A stretch of 64,000 nt of DNA from Allacma fusca. Its lineage: Eukaryota; Arthropoda; Collembola; Symphypleona; Sminthuridae. The position numbers and the translations under genes were made by a program. Where the stretch lies: NCBI GenBank assembly GCA_947179485.1, contig OX359247.1, positions 25,520,801 through 25,584,800 of the forward strand, in the 5' to 3' direction. The notes beneath the pieces were generated by a model. It did not search any database. It worked only from the letters and a program-made list of their open reading frames with translations, and was not told the DNA's origin. Of the stretch, positions 37,754-51,600 are shown one piece after another; position 1 is the stretch's first letter; each line of letters begins with the position of its first letter.

Positions 37754-39090
37754 ATGAATCAACCTGACTTGGGTAATTTTCCGGATGAAATAGTTGTTTT
37801 TAGTTGCTATGTTAATATATTGCAGCCTTTTAACGCCAAGACTTTTAACAATTTGACTCGCGACATCTCTTTGGAATTTTTGAAGGACTTGCAAAGTGCT
37901 TTAAAATTTTGTACCTGTACCAGAAATACTGGTGCTTAAAAAATTTGCTCAATTGTATGGGGAGCTTATTATAGTAATGTGTATCCAGTAGTAGTTTCTT
38001 ATTTCTGAATTTCCCGTCACAGCTGGTTCTTCAACGATTTGGTATTTAATTAATTAATTTATAATACTTTAAATTACAAGGTCAACACATTGGATGTCAA
38101 TTATTAAAGAACAACAAAAATCCAACTGCTGCATGTGGTAGGATGTTCCAAGTACATGGGATCCTTCAAATGCACTGTACAAAAAATTAGGTTTTTATAC
38201 TCATCGAATTCTTAACCCTGAATTTTTAGATTAAAATCACTCAAGCAAGTGGTAGCCGGGCTGCACCTTTCATAATCAGCTTATAAAGTTTTTAATTTTT
38301 GACAAATTTCATCTCAAGTACCATGTGTGGAATTAGGGGAAAAAATTACATTTGCCATCTTCTGAAAGTGACTTGGAAGCCTCAATGACATGGCATAATT
38401 CTGACAAGTGGTTAAATAACATATCAAAAAAACGTCCTAGTAGGAGTATCAAGTTGATAATATCAACAGCAGTTGCAGATGCTATATTTGGCTTGAACAA
38501 CACATAGTCAAGCGGCTAGATAAAATTGAGCAAAATCTTTACAAAAACATTTCAAAGCAATGTAATGCATATGTATCTATACTGTAATTATTACATATGG
38601 TGAAGATCCTGCAGACTCCTGACGTTACATAGTACTGCACTTGAAAGTTGTCATTCATATCCCAACACACTGGTCATGATTAGAAGAGCTGATAACGGCA
38701 AGCTAATTTTTGAACAACTTGACGATCTTGACTGGGGCTATCTTCCTACATGTTATCTCCTCTCAGATAGTAATTCCAACTTGTCAATAGAAGCTATTAC
38801 TTTGAACTACCAATGGAATTTGTAATATAAGGTCAGTTTGCAAAATCAAATTGATGTTGCACTCCCTTCTACACACAAATCATCAAGAGAAATTGTACAT
38901 GGACTAGTATCATTTTTAGGCACAAGTAGATACTTTACTCTACACCTTGCAATTAGTTATCTTGGCTGTACCACTCCAAGTCCCTATAGAGAGTTGGTTC
39001 AGTTGGAAAAACAAAGTGGATCTCACAATCAGTTAAATTGTAGTACAAAGTGTAGGATGAAACTTGGAAGTAAATCAAAAATCTGAGTAA
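37754..39090 (+). pseudogene. Coding-like patches of unknown family, possibly a decayed gene or element
   Basis: Several plus-strand stretches look protein-like but lie in separate frames. One is an ATG frame at 37754-37939 (NFPDEIVVFSCYVN, then FLKDLQSALKFCTC). A stretch at about 38341-38511 contains SESDLEASMTWHNSDKWL. An ATG frame at 38676-38825 contains KLIFEQLDDLDWGYLPTCYL. A further frame lies at about 38838-39086. Their composition is not simple repeat. I could not name the family. Either a multi-exon gene or an old decayed copy would fit. The short spacing and the lack of clear splice sites favour decay. Confidence 0.25.
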
Positions 39091-39358
39091 ATGCTCCACT
39101 ATATATAGGGAAATGCAGCATCAGCCCGAATGAACTAAATAGGATTTATACCAGGCATGCAAGTCTAATGTGAACTGCCCTTCCAGCAACTAACCCAATA
39201 ATGTTGTGACGCGCACACTTTTCACTTTACACACACACAAAGTGCGGCTTTTCTTTTGTAACTTCAATGAAATGGTGTGGTGTGGCTCTTACGTGCAGCT
39301 GGTAGGATATGAGTAAATACATAAATATCCCCTGAAAGTTGAAGTCAAGCTGACCAGA

Positions 39359-39375
39359 CTCTCTCTCTCTCTCTC
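39359..39375. repeat. (CT)n microsatellite, short
   Basis: CT repeat of about 17 bases. Confidence 0.8.
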
Positions 39376-39445
39376 ACTCACTCTCTGGTCTTTAGAGATA
39401 TGGCCCCTCCGTTATAGTAATGCTAAGCAAGGAGAGTGGCCGACA

Positions 39446-39649
39446 ATGAAATTTCATGCTCAGGATAAGCGTAACCTAGAGAAAAATCCTGTGCCAGCCA
39501 GGAAATGCCGTCCATCAGAGCCGGAGCTAACAAATGTTAAATACCAAAAGGTTTCCAGGATCCGTTGGGCTAAAATATTTGGCCCATTTAGAGCACGACA
39601 TCCAGCTCATGGCAGAAAGATAGTAGCATCTTCAGCCCCATATAAATAG
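39446..39649 (+). other. Unrecognised 67-aa open frame (doubtful)
   Basis: An ATG-started, Lys/Arg/Pro-rich frame (MKFHAQDKRNLEKNPVPARK at the start) lies shortly after the coding-like patches and may belong to the same unit. No known domain is seen. Confidence 0.12.
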
Positions 39650-42262
39650 ACACAGCATCCATTCCAAGCAGAACCAAGCAGGCTACCTTTGACTGACTCA
39701 ATCTAATTATGCCTGTCCTCCAGCGTAATGTCTGATGTTCCTAACATTTTAGTAATTCCTTTAAAATTCCCCCATAGACATCTCACTGATTTCAAGGTTT
39801 TCCCATTTTAAAAAGCTCAATGCTCATGCATGTACATATGTACCTACATAGATGCCCATGCGGATGACCTCACTTGCACAAAGAACACGCCTCTCCAAAA
39901 AATGCAATGTAAATTTTCGTGTGGAGTGCATTCATTTATTGAGAAAACTTAACCTGCGGGGATACCTACCATCCCACAGAAGTAATTTGATTTACATTTA
40001 CTCTCATGCTGTTTCAATTACACTGATTGAGTGAGAACTATTATCTTCTCTTTGATGATCCTTTACTCTATGATACATTTACAACTGTGCCAAGAACGAT
40101 ACCCTTGTCATAATCTATTGTGGGCCGGTGATAATATAAATCCCAATCCTCTGATTTGTTTCCCCTCAGCGTCAAGAAAACAGGAGCGGAGGAATTAATG
40201 ATTTACAAAATCTACACGGAGTATGTATAGACAAACACGCATAAATTACACATGGGATGGGAACAAAATCCATAGGATAAGGTTTCGTATGTAAGGTTAC
40301 TTAAAAAGACATCGGACGTAATAAAAGCGAGGATTGGAAGGGGAAAAAGGGATTGAGCGATTTCGAGAGAGCTGAAAGTAAAAGAAAAGGGAATGCATGT
40401 GTGTATGTGTCTGTGTCTGTATGTATGTGTATGTGTGTGTGAGTGTCTGTGTCTGCACTGCTTCTCTCGTGCTAATAAGACTTGCAAAAAAAAAAAAACT
40501 CCTAGCTTTTACTTGCTCCTTAAAAGGCGAATACCTATGTGGAAGACACTATCCGCCCTACCCGAATCATCATCTCGGTCTGCTCAGCACGGATGGTTCA
40601 AATCGATTACCCTTTCATGATATTGCGCACACTTTTTCCGCTCAAACTATTTACGCTAAAACCACAAAGACGAAACCATAACAGGATACCGATATAGTCA
40701 AGCCCTCCTCAAAAGTCTGCCCGGTCTTTACAGGACTGCCGAGCTTTCCAAATGTAATTACGCTAAGACACTATTATCGCACTCATATACACGCCGGAGA
40801 CAATGCCTAAACTTGCAAATATTTTAATTCACTAGTGTTCCTAAAAGTCCTCCAGCGTCTCCAAAGTGACTGGCTACGCTTACTCTGGGAACGAAGACAG
40901 AGGAAGTAGGATCCATTCCAAATCCTCTCAATGTGATTTGTTTTTGTTCCTCATTAGAATTACCCACGTGTCCGCAAGTTCAGTGTTCCGAGACTAAGTA
41001 AAGTCAAATCCATCCAAAAACATCCAATGAAATATGTACAGTCACTTCCCAGTTTCTTGCAAACATCACATTTTTAACGCTTGGTTGAGTACACATACAG
41101 AAATTCTACTGCTTTTGCAATTCCATGGGATTAAATCGCATCATCAAAATATACATCGAGGATTGTTATAGATATAGAAATATAGCATGTGCCATTTCAA
41201 AACAAATAGAAATGTTACCTTGAGAAAAAAATATGTCTCGCTTGTAACAACTTCAACTACAGTACACTGTAAGGGTCTTTGCATAGAGATAAGCATGGAA
41301 AGCCTCAATAAGCCTTCAGTTTAATCCAAATGATTGATTTTGAACGATTTCAACTGTCAGTATTCTAAAAAAAACGGCAAGGAAGGCCTTCGTGCTAAAA
41401 TGTTACTTGTAGAGTGTCTAAACTTTCTTAAAATTGATTCTTCACTTCAATCCCTTTCTATTCTGTCATTTGTACCTCTCAAAATATAATTAAAGACCAA
41501 ATAAGATGGAAAATACAAATAGAAACTCACGATCCCTCACAGAACCACAAGTGAGAATCCTCCATCTCACTCAAAGACCAATGGACATTGTAATGATTGT
41601 TGTAGGCGGTTCATTTTGACATGCAGACTATGTGTGCAAGTTCAAACTCAAGAACAACACAAAAATTGAAGTGCCAAACAACATAATAAAGATTAATTTC
41701 AGAAAACTTGAGAAATGCTATTGTAGCCGAGCTCTGTACATACATACATACATGTTTAATGTCTGTGTGCACGATAAAGCTTAATTGTACACACAGAGTC
41801 CAAAATCCTCCAATGGTTGAACCGGTGCTTTCAATATGTAGAAATATTAACTTGTGTAAGTATATAGACGTGCCCTGCCTATAGAATACTGTAAAGCCCA
41901 AGTATAGGGGAATATGGGTAGGAAAAAGAAAAAGAAAAATATTCGAGTAAAGGTAGACAGGTAAGTAATGGGCGTTCTCTTTGAGAAGAGGAAGAGAATG
42001 TGAGCTCCATCAAAATTATACGAGCAAGTTGATGTGCAAAATAGAAACTTTTTAGAGATTGTCGTGCCACATAAAATGGAGGCTTAATACTCCAAGTACA
42101 TAGTAACCGTCGGACCATCGTTTACACAAAATCCAAGAGATGTTTTCAAACTGAATTACATACACAGAGAGGAGAAGTGCCGTAGCCAAGTGAGACACAT
42201 CTTCTCACTCACAATCAGATGACTAACAATAAGTGTAGTGCTGTATGAGCGTGTGTGTTTGA

Positions 42263-42305
42263 GTGTGTGTGTGTGTGTGTATGTGTGTGTGTGTGTGTGT
42301 GTGTG
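42263..42305. repeat. (GT)n microsatellite with one AT break
   Basis: GT repeat of about 43 bases with a single interruption. Confidence 0.9.
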
Positions 42306-45300
42306 CTTATATAAAATACACTCATACACATGCACAGGAGGTTTTAAAATTAGATATGTACACCCTAAAATGATGAGAACGATGAATATGAAAAACCCAG
42401 TGACAGGTGAGATATCTGCAGGTAATCTTTATATAGCTCTGTGTAGGCATAACTTCAAGTACATATCCTCAGCTCAATATATTCGCAAAGGAGAGAACTA
42501 CCTCGCTCTAAAATATCACTCACAATCATCTCGAGGAGGACTGACAGGCAGTCACCACGGAATTATCTCAAGAAAAAGAACGCATTTTGCATGATAATAT
42601 AGAAGCAAAACTAGTCCACGTATTTCCTTCGTCCGTGCACTGCACTCACCGAAAATAATTACCTATAGGAAAGCTCCTAGCTCCGCCATAAATCTCTTAT
42701 CAGTAAATACCCCACTGGCATAGATGGACCCAGTCTTGACGAGACCTTCCTTTGTGAAAAGGTAGATTTTTCCCAAGGTTCATATTTTGTCTTGTGTAAA
42801 TCAACAGAATGCCTTGTGCTCTACAAAAAAAAATTACTCTCATTGATACTCCCAGTCAATTGAGCCAATCGGAAAATAATAGAAACGTGCCATAATCATA
42901 TAAAAACAGCTCCATTTTATTTTCTGATCTTCTACCATCTACGATCCATCTCTACCCCTTGAACAGAAACAGACAACAAAGGAGAGTCTCCAATAAATAA
43001 CTAATCTACTTACTGTTTTAATTCTATCCCGTTCCCTATAATTACATACAGTAGTACAGTACATACCCCTATTCTTCTTCCTCTGACTTCTGCCCATTAG
43101 CCTTTGCATGCACGAAGTTTCCATCACATATGATAACCCCGTGACGATTTTTTTTTCTCCAGGTACCTTCCCCTCAAAAATATTGGCTGAGTTATCAGAG
43201 GATGGAAGTCAATTTTGAGTAAATTGTAAATATAATATTATTAGCATGGAGGATAATTTGTAACTGTAAGGAGGGGAAGTACTAGTCCACAGATAGTATT
43301 ATTTGAAATATTTAAGTAACAGCTTTTACTAGGTGACCCATTTTCTGGGGCAGAGTCATTCGTTCGTCTGCATGCATTTTCTTCATCTCCTTTTTCCACG
43401 ATGAATTGAGGAAAAACTCAACTGAGAACCATCAGCGCCCAACCATTTACCACACATTTATGCATTTGGAGGAGTACAGAGTGGGAACTTGTACATGTGC
43501 ATACTCTCTCCAAGGGAGTCACACTATTTTATTACCTAAGTGAGTGTACTAATACGTGCAGCCTCGTCGTCCACTTGAATCTCTTCCCCATAACTACACT
43601 CCTTGGTGGAGGTACAGCTAACTACACTGCCCATGATATAATCTGTAGGGCTTCAACCAGCCTCATCTAACCATTATAATACTTATGCCCTGATGCCGTT
43701 GTCAAAGGATTAGATCGTCAAATAATATTCTCTCGCTCCTACAACAGTCAGCAGCTTTGCCAAGTAGTAGCAGGCAGGATCAGTAATAATGGTAGTAAAG
43801 CTACCCCGGTTACAGTTAAGTGCATATCTGTAAACACCGTAGATATGCAGTCAAGATATTGAGATGAATAGAGAAACAGCTTGCCACATCCGTATAATGT
43901 GAAAAGCTTTAACACCAGACAAAATTTATTCTTCGGCAAAGGAGTACTTCACGTACATATATGTACATATGTACCATCGTCGCATGGCGCTCTGCTCCTA
44001 GTACCTTCACATATATTTATACTATTCCTATTCCTACACACACACACACATACACACAAATACTCACACTCCTGTGAATGTCCATACATACTTACGTACA
44101 TACGTACATAGATCCGTGCATACAGTAAATACGCTTACAGACGCATACTAATTTACACGTATGCAGAGCGTATGCACTGAGAACAGTAGCAGTCATAAAA
44201 TACTTTAATACAAACTACAACCAACAACAATAACAGTCTCCTCAGCCATAGTGCTCTGCTGAAGCACTAATAAACAATTCAATTTGTACATATTTGTATC
44301 TTGCATAAGCATTAGGAATATTTTAAAGCCAAGATTTTATTTACCACTCATTGTATGTAAGTGTTTACATACAAATAGAAATAAACATGAGAGACACTCA
44401 TATCTCAAAGTTTGTTATGCTCGAACAAAATGTCTCAAATCAGCTGCAGTTGTCAATAAATAGCAGCAGTGCAGGGAGTAACTGTGTTAATAGGGAAACA
44501 CTGACAGGATCCATTTCTCTATTGAAGATTCCTTCCTTATACTACTGTAATGTATTGAAAAAGGGAAAAACTCTCTTTTTCTTTTAAATAAAAAGGATAA
44601 AAACCACGTCGGATGTCATCCCAGAACAAAATCCGCTCCAATTAATGTCCACTCCTTCCTCCTGTCAAAAGTTCAAGAGAGCATTTTCCAAGGAGAGGGA
44701 ATGGACATTTGAAGGAATATATTGACTATCATAAATGATGCTTAATCACAACTTAGTTTCATCACATATTCATCTATCTGCAGTTGCATAGCACACAAAG
44801 TTCATTGTATTATTCATAGGGTAATCAATCCCTCCTCTAACTTGGTCATGTAGTAATGTATCTATATATGAGAAGTTGCTAATGGAACTTAATCCCAACC
44901 ACAGACCTCATCCTATGAGGAGTAAATGACAGTGCAGTGACACTATTACAAATTCCCTTTGAGATGTAGCCATTAATATTGGCTGAAGTAATAGTCTCTG
45001 TCTCTCTGTGTAGTTATTGATAATGCAATACTTCCGTCAGTTCTGCAACCAGCCATTGCACTATCATCCCTTCCCTTGTGCAAAAATCTCTGAGACTGAC
45101 ACACTGGAATGAAATCAGTGCTCAAGGCAGTAATGATTACTCTTGGAACAATTGTTGATGGGAATTATTTGAAATTGTATATTCAATTAATTAAATTATT
45201 CGAAGTTATCTATTTGAATACAAGATAAAACAAATCAAAGTTCTTTAATTCTTTTGTAGCTCTTACAGTATTCTTGTCTTGGGCATTGTCAACTCCTGTA

Positions 45301-45761
45301 TTTTAGCATTTCAAAACTGATGTTGTCTGTAAAATATGGGAAGGGACAATAGTGTGGATGTATGTACATACGATGTTGAGCAAGATTTTTAAAATCCCAT
45401 CAGCATTCCACTCTCCTGATAAGGAAAAGCAAAGTATCCAATACTGCGGCATAGTGTATAGTAATAAAATGACAAAGAGTTCAAGGGAGGACTGCTTGAG
45501 AGCTGCTTGGATAGTCGTTTTTTTTCCCTCAAGTTTGTTATTGAGAAGTATTTGAAAAAGCAATGTGTGTGCTGTAAATGTAGTGAATTTTTGTCTCAAA
45601 ATAGCTTCCTTCCGTAGGTATCCTCAACGGATACTCTCGTTCTGTCTGACTCAAATAAAAAAAAAAGAGACGCTCTTGAACCAAGAGATGACGGAGTTTG
45701 AACTTTATCTTATACTCTAAAGAACACAGTGGTATGTGAAGTTAGTGTTTCTTTCTATCAC

Positions 45762-45787
45762 AGAGAGAGAGAGAGAGAAAAGAGAGA
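45762..45787. repeat. (GA)n microsatellite
   Basis: GA repeat with an AAA interruption. Confidence 0.85.
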
Positions 45788-45967
45788 TTGAGATTAGCTC
45801 GCCTCCTATCCTTCCAGAATACATGGTAAGATCCTTTCAACAGTTCAACCTATGCCTTTCAACTACGACGCAAAGTTCCATTTAAACCTATCCCTATATA
45901 AATATGCACATATACCACACCGCACACATGGTAACTCATCATAAAAACTCCAGCATCCTTTCCCTAT

Positions 45968-46321
45968 ATGAAGTATTCTTACTCTATTTTACATTCATCT
46001 GACTTTTTTTTCTTCCTTGAACCCTTTTTCCGTGAAAAAAAAAATTTGCGTCGAAGTAAAATAAGAGGAAAGCATATAACGATCTCGACTTTAGAGAAAA
46101 GTCTATTTAGTCGCGTGTTTCTTGAGATTCAAACGGAATTCCGGAACCGATTTAAGAAATCATCCTGCATCCGCTCCCTGCTAGACCTTAGTCACAAAAG
46201 ATTTTTTTTTCAATCCCACTGTCGTTTAATGGACAATGAGAATAAATACACTTCCTTTTCCAATTATATACTTGACTCACGACATTTTTTCAATTTTGAC
46301 TACCGAATGCTCTCTACTTAG
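45968..46321 (+). other. Unrecognised 117-aa open frame (doubtful)
   Basis: An ATG-started frame rich in Phe, Ser, Lys and Arg, with several CpGs inside it. No domain, signal peptide or neighbour supports it. Long T and A runs at its start (FFFF, KKN) suggest it is open by chance. Confidence 0.1.
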
Positions 46322-46729
46322 ATAATTTAGAATAATTCCCCATATGTATTTACTGCCTATAGGTTTAGGATGCAACCAAATATGACAGTATCACTTCCAA
46401 TTAATTTCAATATGCTAAAACCCATATGCACACGCATTCAAATAATTTAAAGTAAATACCGATTCCGCCGTAGGGAAGAAATTCCCTTCTGAAAGTCTTG
46501 ACAACTGAGCTGGTGATGAGAAAGAACAAGTAAATTGTCAGGGGTGTCAATCCTCATCTAAGCTAGATTAACTGTGTAGCTGTGAAAAGTTGATGATATC
46601 AGCTTAATTCCACGCACTTATCATTTAACGTCAATCGATACTCCAACAGTCTTTCTCACAGTTTTGGTAAGCGTGAGTGTATGTATGTACATACGTTAGG
46701 AACGTTACGCATGAACCAGTCCGTCCCTT

Positions 46730-46900
46730 CCAGTGTTTTTTTCTTCTGTTTGCGGTCCGTATCTTCCAAGCTGCGTAATTCGTGTTATTACATTTATTAT
46801 AGACGGAGACCCACAGGAAAACTTGAGTTTTTACCCCAAGCGAATTAACTTTACTGTCCTTTCCCCCGCCCACGTGCTTACGTCCCCGTCCCAAACAGTA
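46730..46900. promoter_or_regulatory. CpG/GC-richer patch with GC-box and E-box words
   Basis: On the minus strand the patch carries GGGCGGGGG next to CACGTG (about 46865-46876), and CpGs are frequent throughout. Such words are typical of promoter-proximal DNA, but no transcript is identified on either side. Confidence 0.2.
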
Positions 46901-47377
46901 ATTTTTTATCCTCTCTCCCCCAATATGTACTGACTACATGCAGATATTATATAGCAATGTTAGCACAATGTAACTCCTCTCCCAAAATATTTATCTACGT
47001 GTTTTCTGACTGATAACTTTCGGTGAGGTTTATGTAATTATACATATACGCCCATGTGCATATGTATATCCTTGCAGGTAATCTTTCCCCCGTAAAAAAA
47101 AGTATCTATCTATAAGCAGGTAAAAAAGAGTACAGGAGAAGAAGGAGATGTATAAGTCACCTTGCCGTGTGAAAACCGATATTAACAAATTTCACTGCTA
47201 GGAAGTTTCCCCACAAAAACTGCTTTTCTTCCTCAAATCATCTGGTATTAGGAGTTTCCCCACAGTAAAAGAGCTTTTAGTACAACTGGCTGGAGCAAAG
47301 TACACCGTTTATATGTTCACACATGGAAGATAAGTTTGTAGACTCTGTTGTTTGTTTCCTCGCTGGAAGTGCTTTCC

Positions 47378-47406
47378 TTTTTTATTTTATTTTATTTTAT
47401 TTTTTT
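47378..47406. repeat. (TTTTA)n pentanucleotide repeat
   Basis: Four TTTTA-type units between T-runs. Confidence 0.85.
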
Positions 47407-48329
47407 CAGGAAGAATGGAGAAAATGGGAAAAGTAGGTCCCGGGTAGTTTGGAGTGCTTCCCAAGAAATTACTCAGTTATTGAGTGCAATAAGTGTCAGT
47501 GTATAAGGTGTACAATGCTAATGACAGTGGTAAGTTAAAATTGCACATTGGTCTGTCCGTGGAAGGAGGGATGAATTTTTTCCATGGAGTTGTATGGAGA
47601 TAGTAGCATATACATACATATGTATGTATGTACGTATCTGGGTCCGAACTGCTGGCGTAATGCAGAGGAGGCGAGACAGATTTGGTATATTTGCTCACTA
47701 CACGGTCACAACAAGCCAAAGGAATTCTCCCCTTGTCTTACTCTATGTCAGGACAAAATGCAGGGATTTTTCCATCAACTTCGACTTGCTCCTCCGGCTT
47801 TCCGTGTCTCCTTGATGACTCTACAGACGAGATGGAGAAAGAGAAGTATATAAGAGGAGGAGCCGAGGAAACAATATAATTTACACCACAATGCACGGGC
47901 ACTGGAGGAAAAAAGTGATATTTAATCTAACAGCTCAAGTAGAGGTTACCAATGTTCTGACAGACTGTGTGCAGTGCGTAACCAGCTGAATACGAACTTG
48001 TCGGCAAGTATAAACTTCCCATGAATATACTCTGACTCTCGACTACATACAATTTTACCCAGTTCCTTTACGACGGAGACAGGGAGAACGGGAGGGAAGG
48101 CAAACCAAATATTATTGTATAGTATCCCTTACCTATATCTATCTATCTATGTATATACTGTATATAAGTATGTACCTATAAATACAGTGTATACAGAATT
48201 CCGGGTATGTACGGCCCCCCTATATACTGTATAGGCTACAGCTGCGGCAGGAGTAGATGCTTTTAGGTAGTCAGGCTCCCCGAGTAACAGCTTGAATATA
48301 TACAAATGTGTTGTATCTCTTTAGCAGGC

Positions 48330-48600
48330 ACAGGCACTGCGTGCTCCTCGGTCCATAAAGATGCTCAACTGACTAACTCGAGCTAGGAGAGTAAACCAAA
48401 GGCGAGGGTATAAGCCGCAGTTTCGACAGAGAGTTTCGTTTCATGAGGAGGACCGAATTTCTAAGAGCACGCGTGCGTTTTCCCTCTCCTCTGGTCGACA
48501 CCGTGTAGTATAGATACCTGTCCTGAGTGAGCCAGGGACGCTATAAGAGTAAAAGTCTATATCCTGGATCTTTTACACCCGACCGGATCCTATATACCCA
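48330..48600 (+). promoter_or_regulatory. CpG-rich patch with a TATA-like word
   Basis: This patch is rich in CpG (for example near 48405-48490). It carries GTATAAGCC (TATAAG at 48409-48414) followed 34 bases later by TCATGAGG, a weak initiator match. The layout resembles an arthropod core promoter facing right, but no coding exon is recognised downstream in the window. Confidence 0.2.
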
Positions 48601-51600
48601 TGACAGTCCATGGAGCATGGGTCTTATATGTAGGTACATATATCCTCCGTGGGAACTATAATTATTACATATTGAGTCTCCTCTCTCCCACTACTTTTGC
48701 TACAACTACTATACCAGGACTCCCCAGCCTGTGAGAGAACCAATTCTCCAGGAACTTGGTTAGTGTAATATAAAATGCATTTGTAGTTTAGCCAACTAAC
48801 AATCTATTTTGTGAGCAGTCCTCCACCAAGCACAAATCCTCTCAAAAAGACTCTTTCTTGGAGGCACATCATATATGTAGAATGTATGTAGGCCCAGGAA
48901 CAAAAATCCGACAAGCACGTTCAATGCCTTTTAAATCCTATCTCTTCTTATTCATCTACACTTTCTATCAAAAGCTTTGCGTCTATGCACTTATTCTTAT
49001 CACACTTCAATGATGATCATCATCATGACGCCAATTAATTATTATATCATTTCCTACTCCCATCACATCCTCCCACTTTTCAAACAGGGTATAGATAGGC
49101 CAGAATTTTTTTTTTTTTTTTACATCAGAGTGTTATTCTTCCTAGAATTCATCAGCATTCCCCAGCAGTGTACATACTGGGAGTTTGGCACTCAGTTAAA
49201 GTCTAGCCATCCTTGCAGTAATAATTATATACAGCCTATGAGATTCTCCTACTCTCCCTCTGCCCCCAACGACTCATCCATTAAAATCAAGGGAAAAAGG
49301 TGAGCTGTAATAAATTATCTAGTGATAAAAATCCCTGTCATCAAACTCATTTTAGGTTCCTCATACATATACAGTATCCACTCGCGAGGCTCCAAACTTT
49401 CAAAGGAACTAAATTGCCGAAGACTGATTCATGAAAACACGGAAAGTTAGCTCCTCAAGTTAAAACTAGTTGACTACGTGAAGAGGAGTAAATATCTCTG
49501 TATACAGTTAATTTCAGAGACTACATTGTATGAGGAGGCTGACAAGTCAAGCATTTTGTTTTCAAAGGAAAACTCATATCAACATGAAGCCTTATAGGAA
49601 ATGAGGAATAGGAAGATTTTCAGGAACGATGCATCAGAATAAGCCCAACAATGTTTCTGCAACATAATGTTACGCCAACAAGTCTTTTGTAAGTGACAAT
49701 AGCAATTGTTCATATTAAAACAATTACGTTATTTTTCCTCCTGCTCCGTGCGCAATTACATACGTGCGTTCCGTTCCCTGGGACTGGGATGTACATAGAA
49801 TCTCCTGCCTCATCTGCCTAAGTATCTCCGTGGACTCCCGCACATATGATTGCAATCTCATATAAAGTCAGAGGAAGCTAATTGAGAGACTTGGAGCAGA
49901 GATAGGGGCTGAGGAAGGAATCCAAAGATCAAGTTATTTAAACAAAAAAGAGTCCTCCGCACGCATGCCCTATTTGAAGCCAGCAGGGAAGCTGTATATA
50001 GGTTTATTTACATGTTTCTTGTCAGCCCTGAATTTAGCTGTAGCTTTTCACAAAAATAATTCATTGAATTATTTCCCAAGAAAAATAAACACTAAAGGCC
50101 TCGCGCAGGATGATGAGTGGAGCTCTAGAACTCTAGATAGTAGGTCAGGTCTCAGGCTGAAAACAAATACAAAAAAATACTGTTCAATAGATACTACAGT
50201 ATTACAAACAAAAAATCCATAAATATTATCCTATACGAATACTTTTTCTAAGAAATTAATATGGAGAAGTGTTGAGGTAAGAAATTTAAATAATTCTTGA
50301 ATAAAAACCTCGATACGAGGAAGATTTATTGTAAGGAGGAAAGTCCCAATATAAATGACTGGGAGTAGAGCTCCCTCATTGTCAGTTGAGAAAAATAGTA
50401 GGAAATATGTATAACGGGCGTACCATAGGGATTTAATATTAACAGAAAAATACTCTTGGCACGCATGGGTTTAAGACACAATTAATTGAAGAAATGAATC
50501 CCATGGCATCTAGAGTGCTCATTCATACAAACTGTCACAGAGGAACGGTGAGGAGAATCTATTGGAGTATCGCTGAACTTATTATTCTCAAACTATGAAC
50601 TCCTCACTGAGGATGAGTTGTATGCATACGTTCATGTATTCAGCATAACATCCATCAAGCGCTCAAGTTGTTCAAGTGGCGATGTCTTGTTTCCCGTCCC
50701 ATCCTTTCATTATCTCTTGTCCTGTGAGCTACTTCACGGAGTGTACATATGTACTGTATTTATCTACATCCATCCAATACGTACATACTGAAGAGCAAAT
50801 ACTGCAGCATAGCTGCTAATAATGCAACAGCTAATCGCATGCAGAGAGATTCTTTGATATCAGCTTATTTCACGCCTCCCGAACTCACAGCTCTCTCTCT
50901 ATCTCTCTGGCACTACAGTATTTGTCCTCTTTTACAAAGCACTTGGACGTGTCTCGGTGCTCTTGCCCTTTATATTTTGAATCTATTGGAATCCCAACCT
51001 GAAAATTACATGTACTTAGCTGTGGATTCTTTTAAAGTTAGATCCCCTGTAATAACAATATTGCCTCACATTTTGCAGGATACAATTGAGTGAGCGTCAA
51101 CAATGGATGTATTCCCCACCTTCCCTATGTCCTGTTCACTTTGTCTACTTCCACATGAACCCCATATGCAGGTGCTGGTTTGGGGAAGGGAACTTGAAGG
51201 AAATTACAGGATTTTACATTCTAACATTACATGACCGTAAAATTGCGAATCGCAAGCTCAAAATCACTTGTCGTGGCATTCAATGTGGTGTTTTCACTTC
51301 TTCCTATGCTAGGTAATTTGTACTGTGTGGGGTGTACATACAAGCATGTATGTATTTATGTACATATACATTTATACAGATGCTCACATATGCACCTGCT
51401 CCATTCAACTTCCCTATCTCATCCCATTATAAGCCTCAAATTCCCACACTTCATCTTGAAAGATTGCTCCTTTTATTTGTGCAAAGCTCCGTCAACACAC
51501 GTACATATTAAAATGTTTACTGGGGAGATAAAATAGTAATTTTGAGACTGAGAAACCATTTGAAATATATCCAGGGTCAGCTTAAATAAATTAAGAGACT

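Larger units (their letters stand above)
39650..45960. other. Gene-poor region, no recognised gene
   Basis: Ordinary AT-rich sequence with an imperfect TGTG tract at about 40397-40450, one long GT repeat, a CA repeat at 44037-44050 and a GA tract. A CpG-richer spot lies at about 40550-40740. No open frame resembles a known protein. Confidence 0.45.

Noticed and set aside
37754-39090. Naming the coding-like patches as a specific transposon, virus-like element or enzyme.
   Set aside because: None of the segments matches a motif I can name with confidence, so only a neutral description is given.
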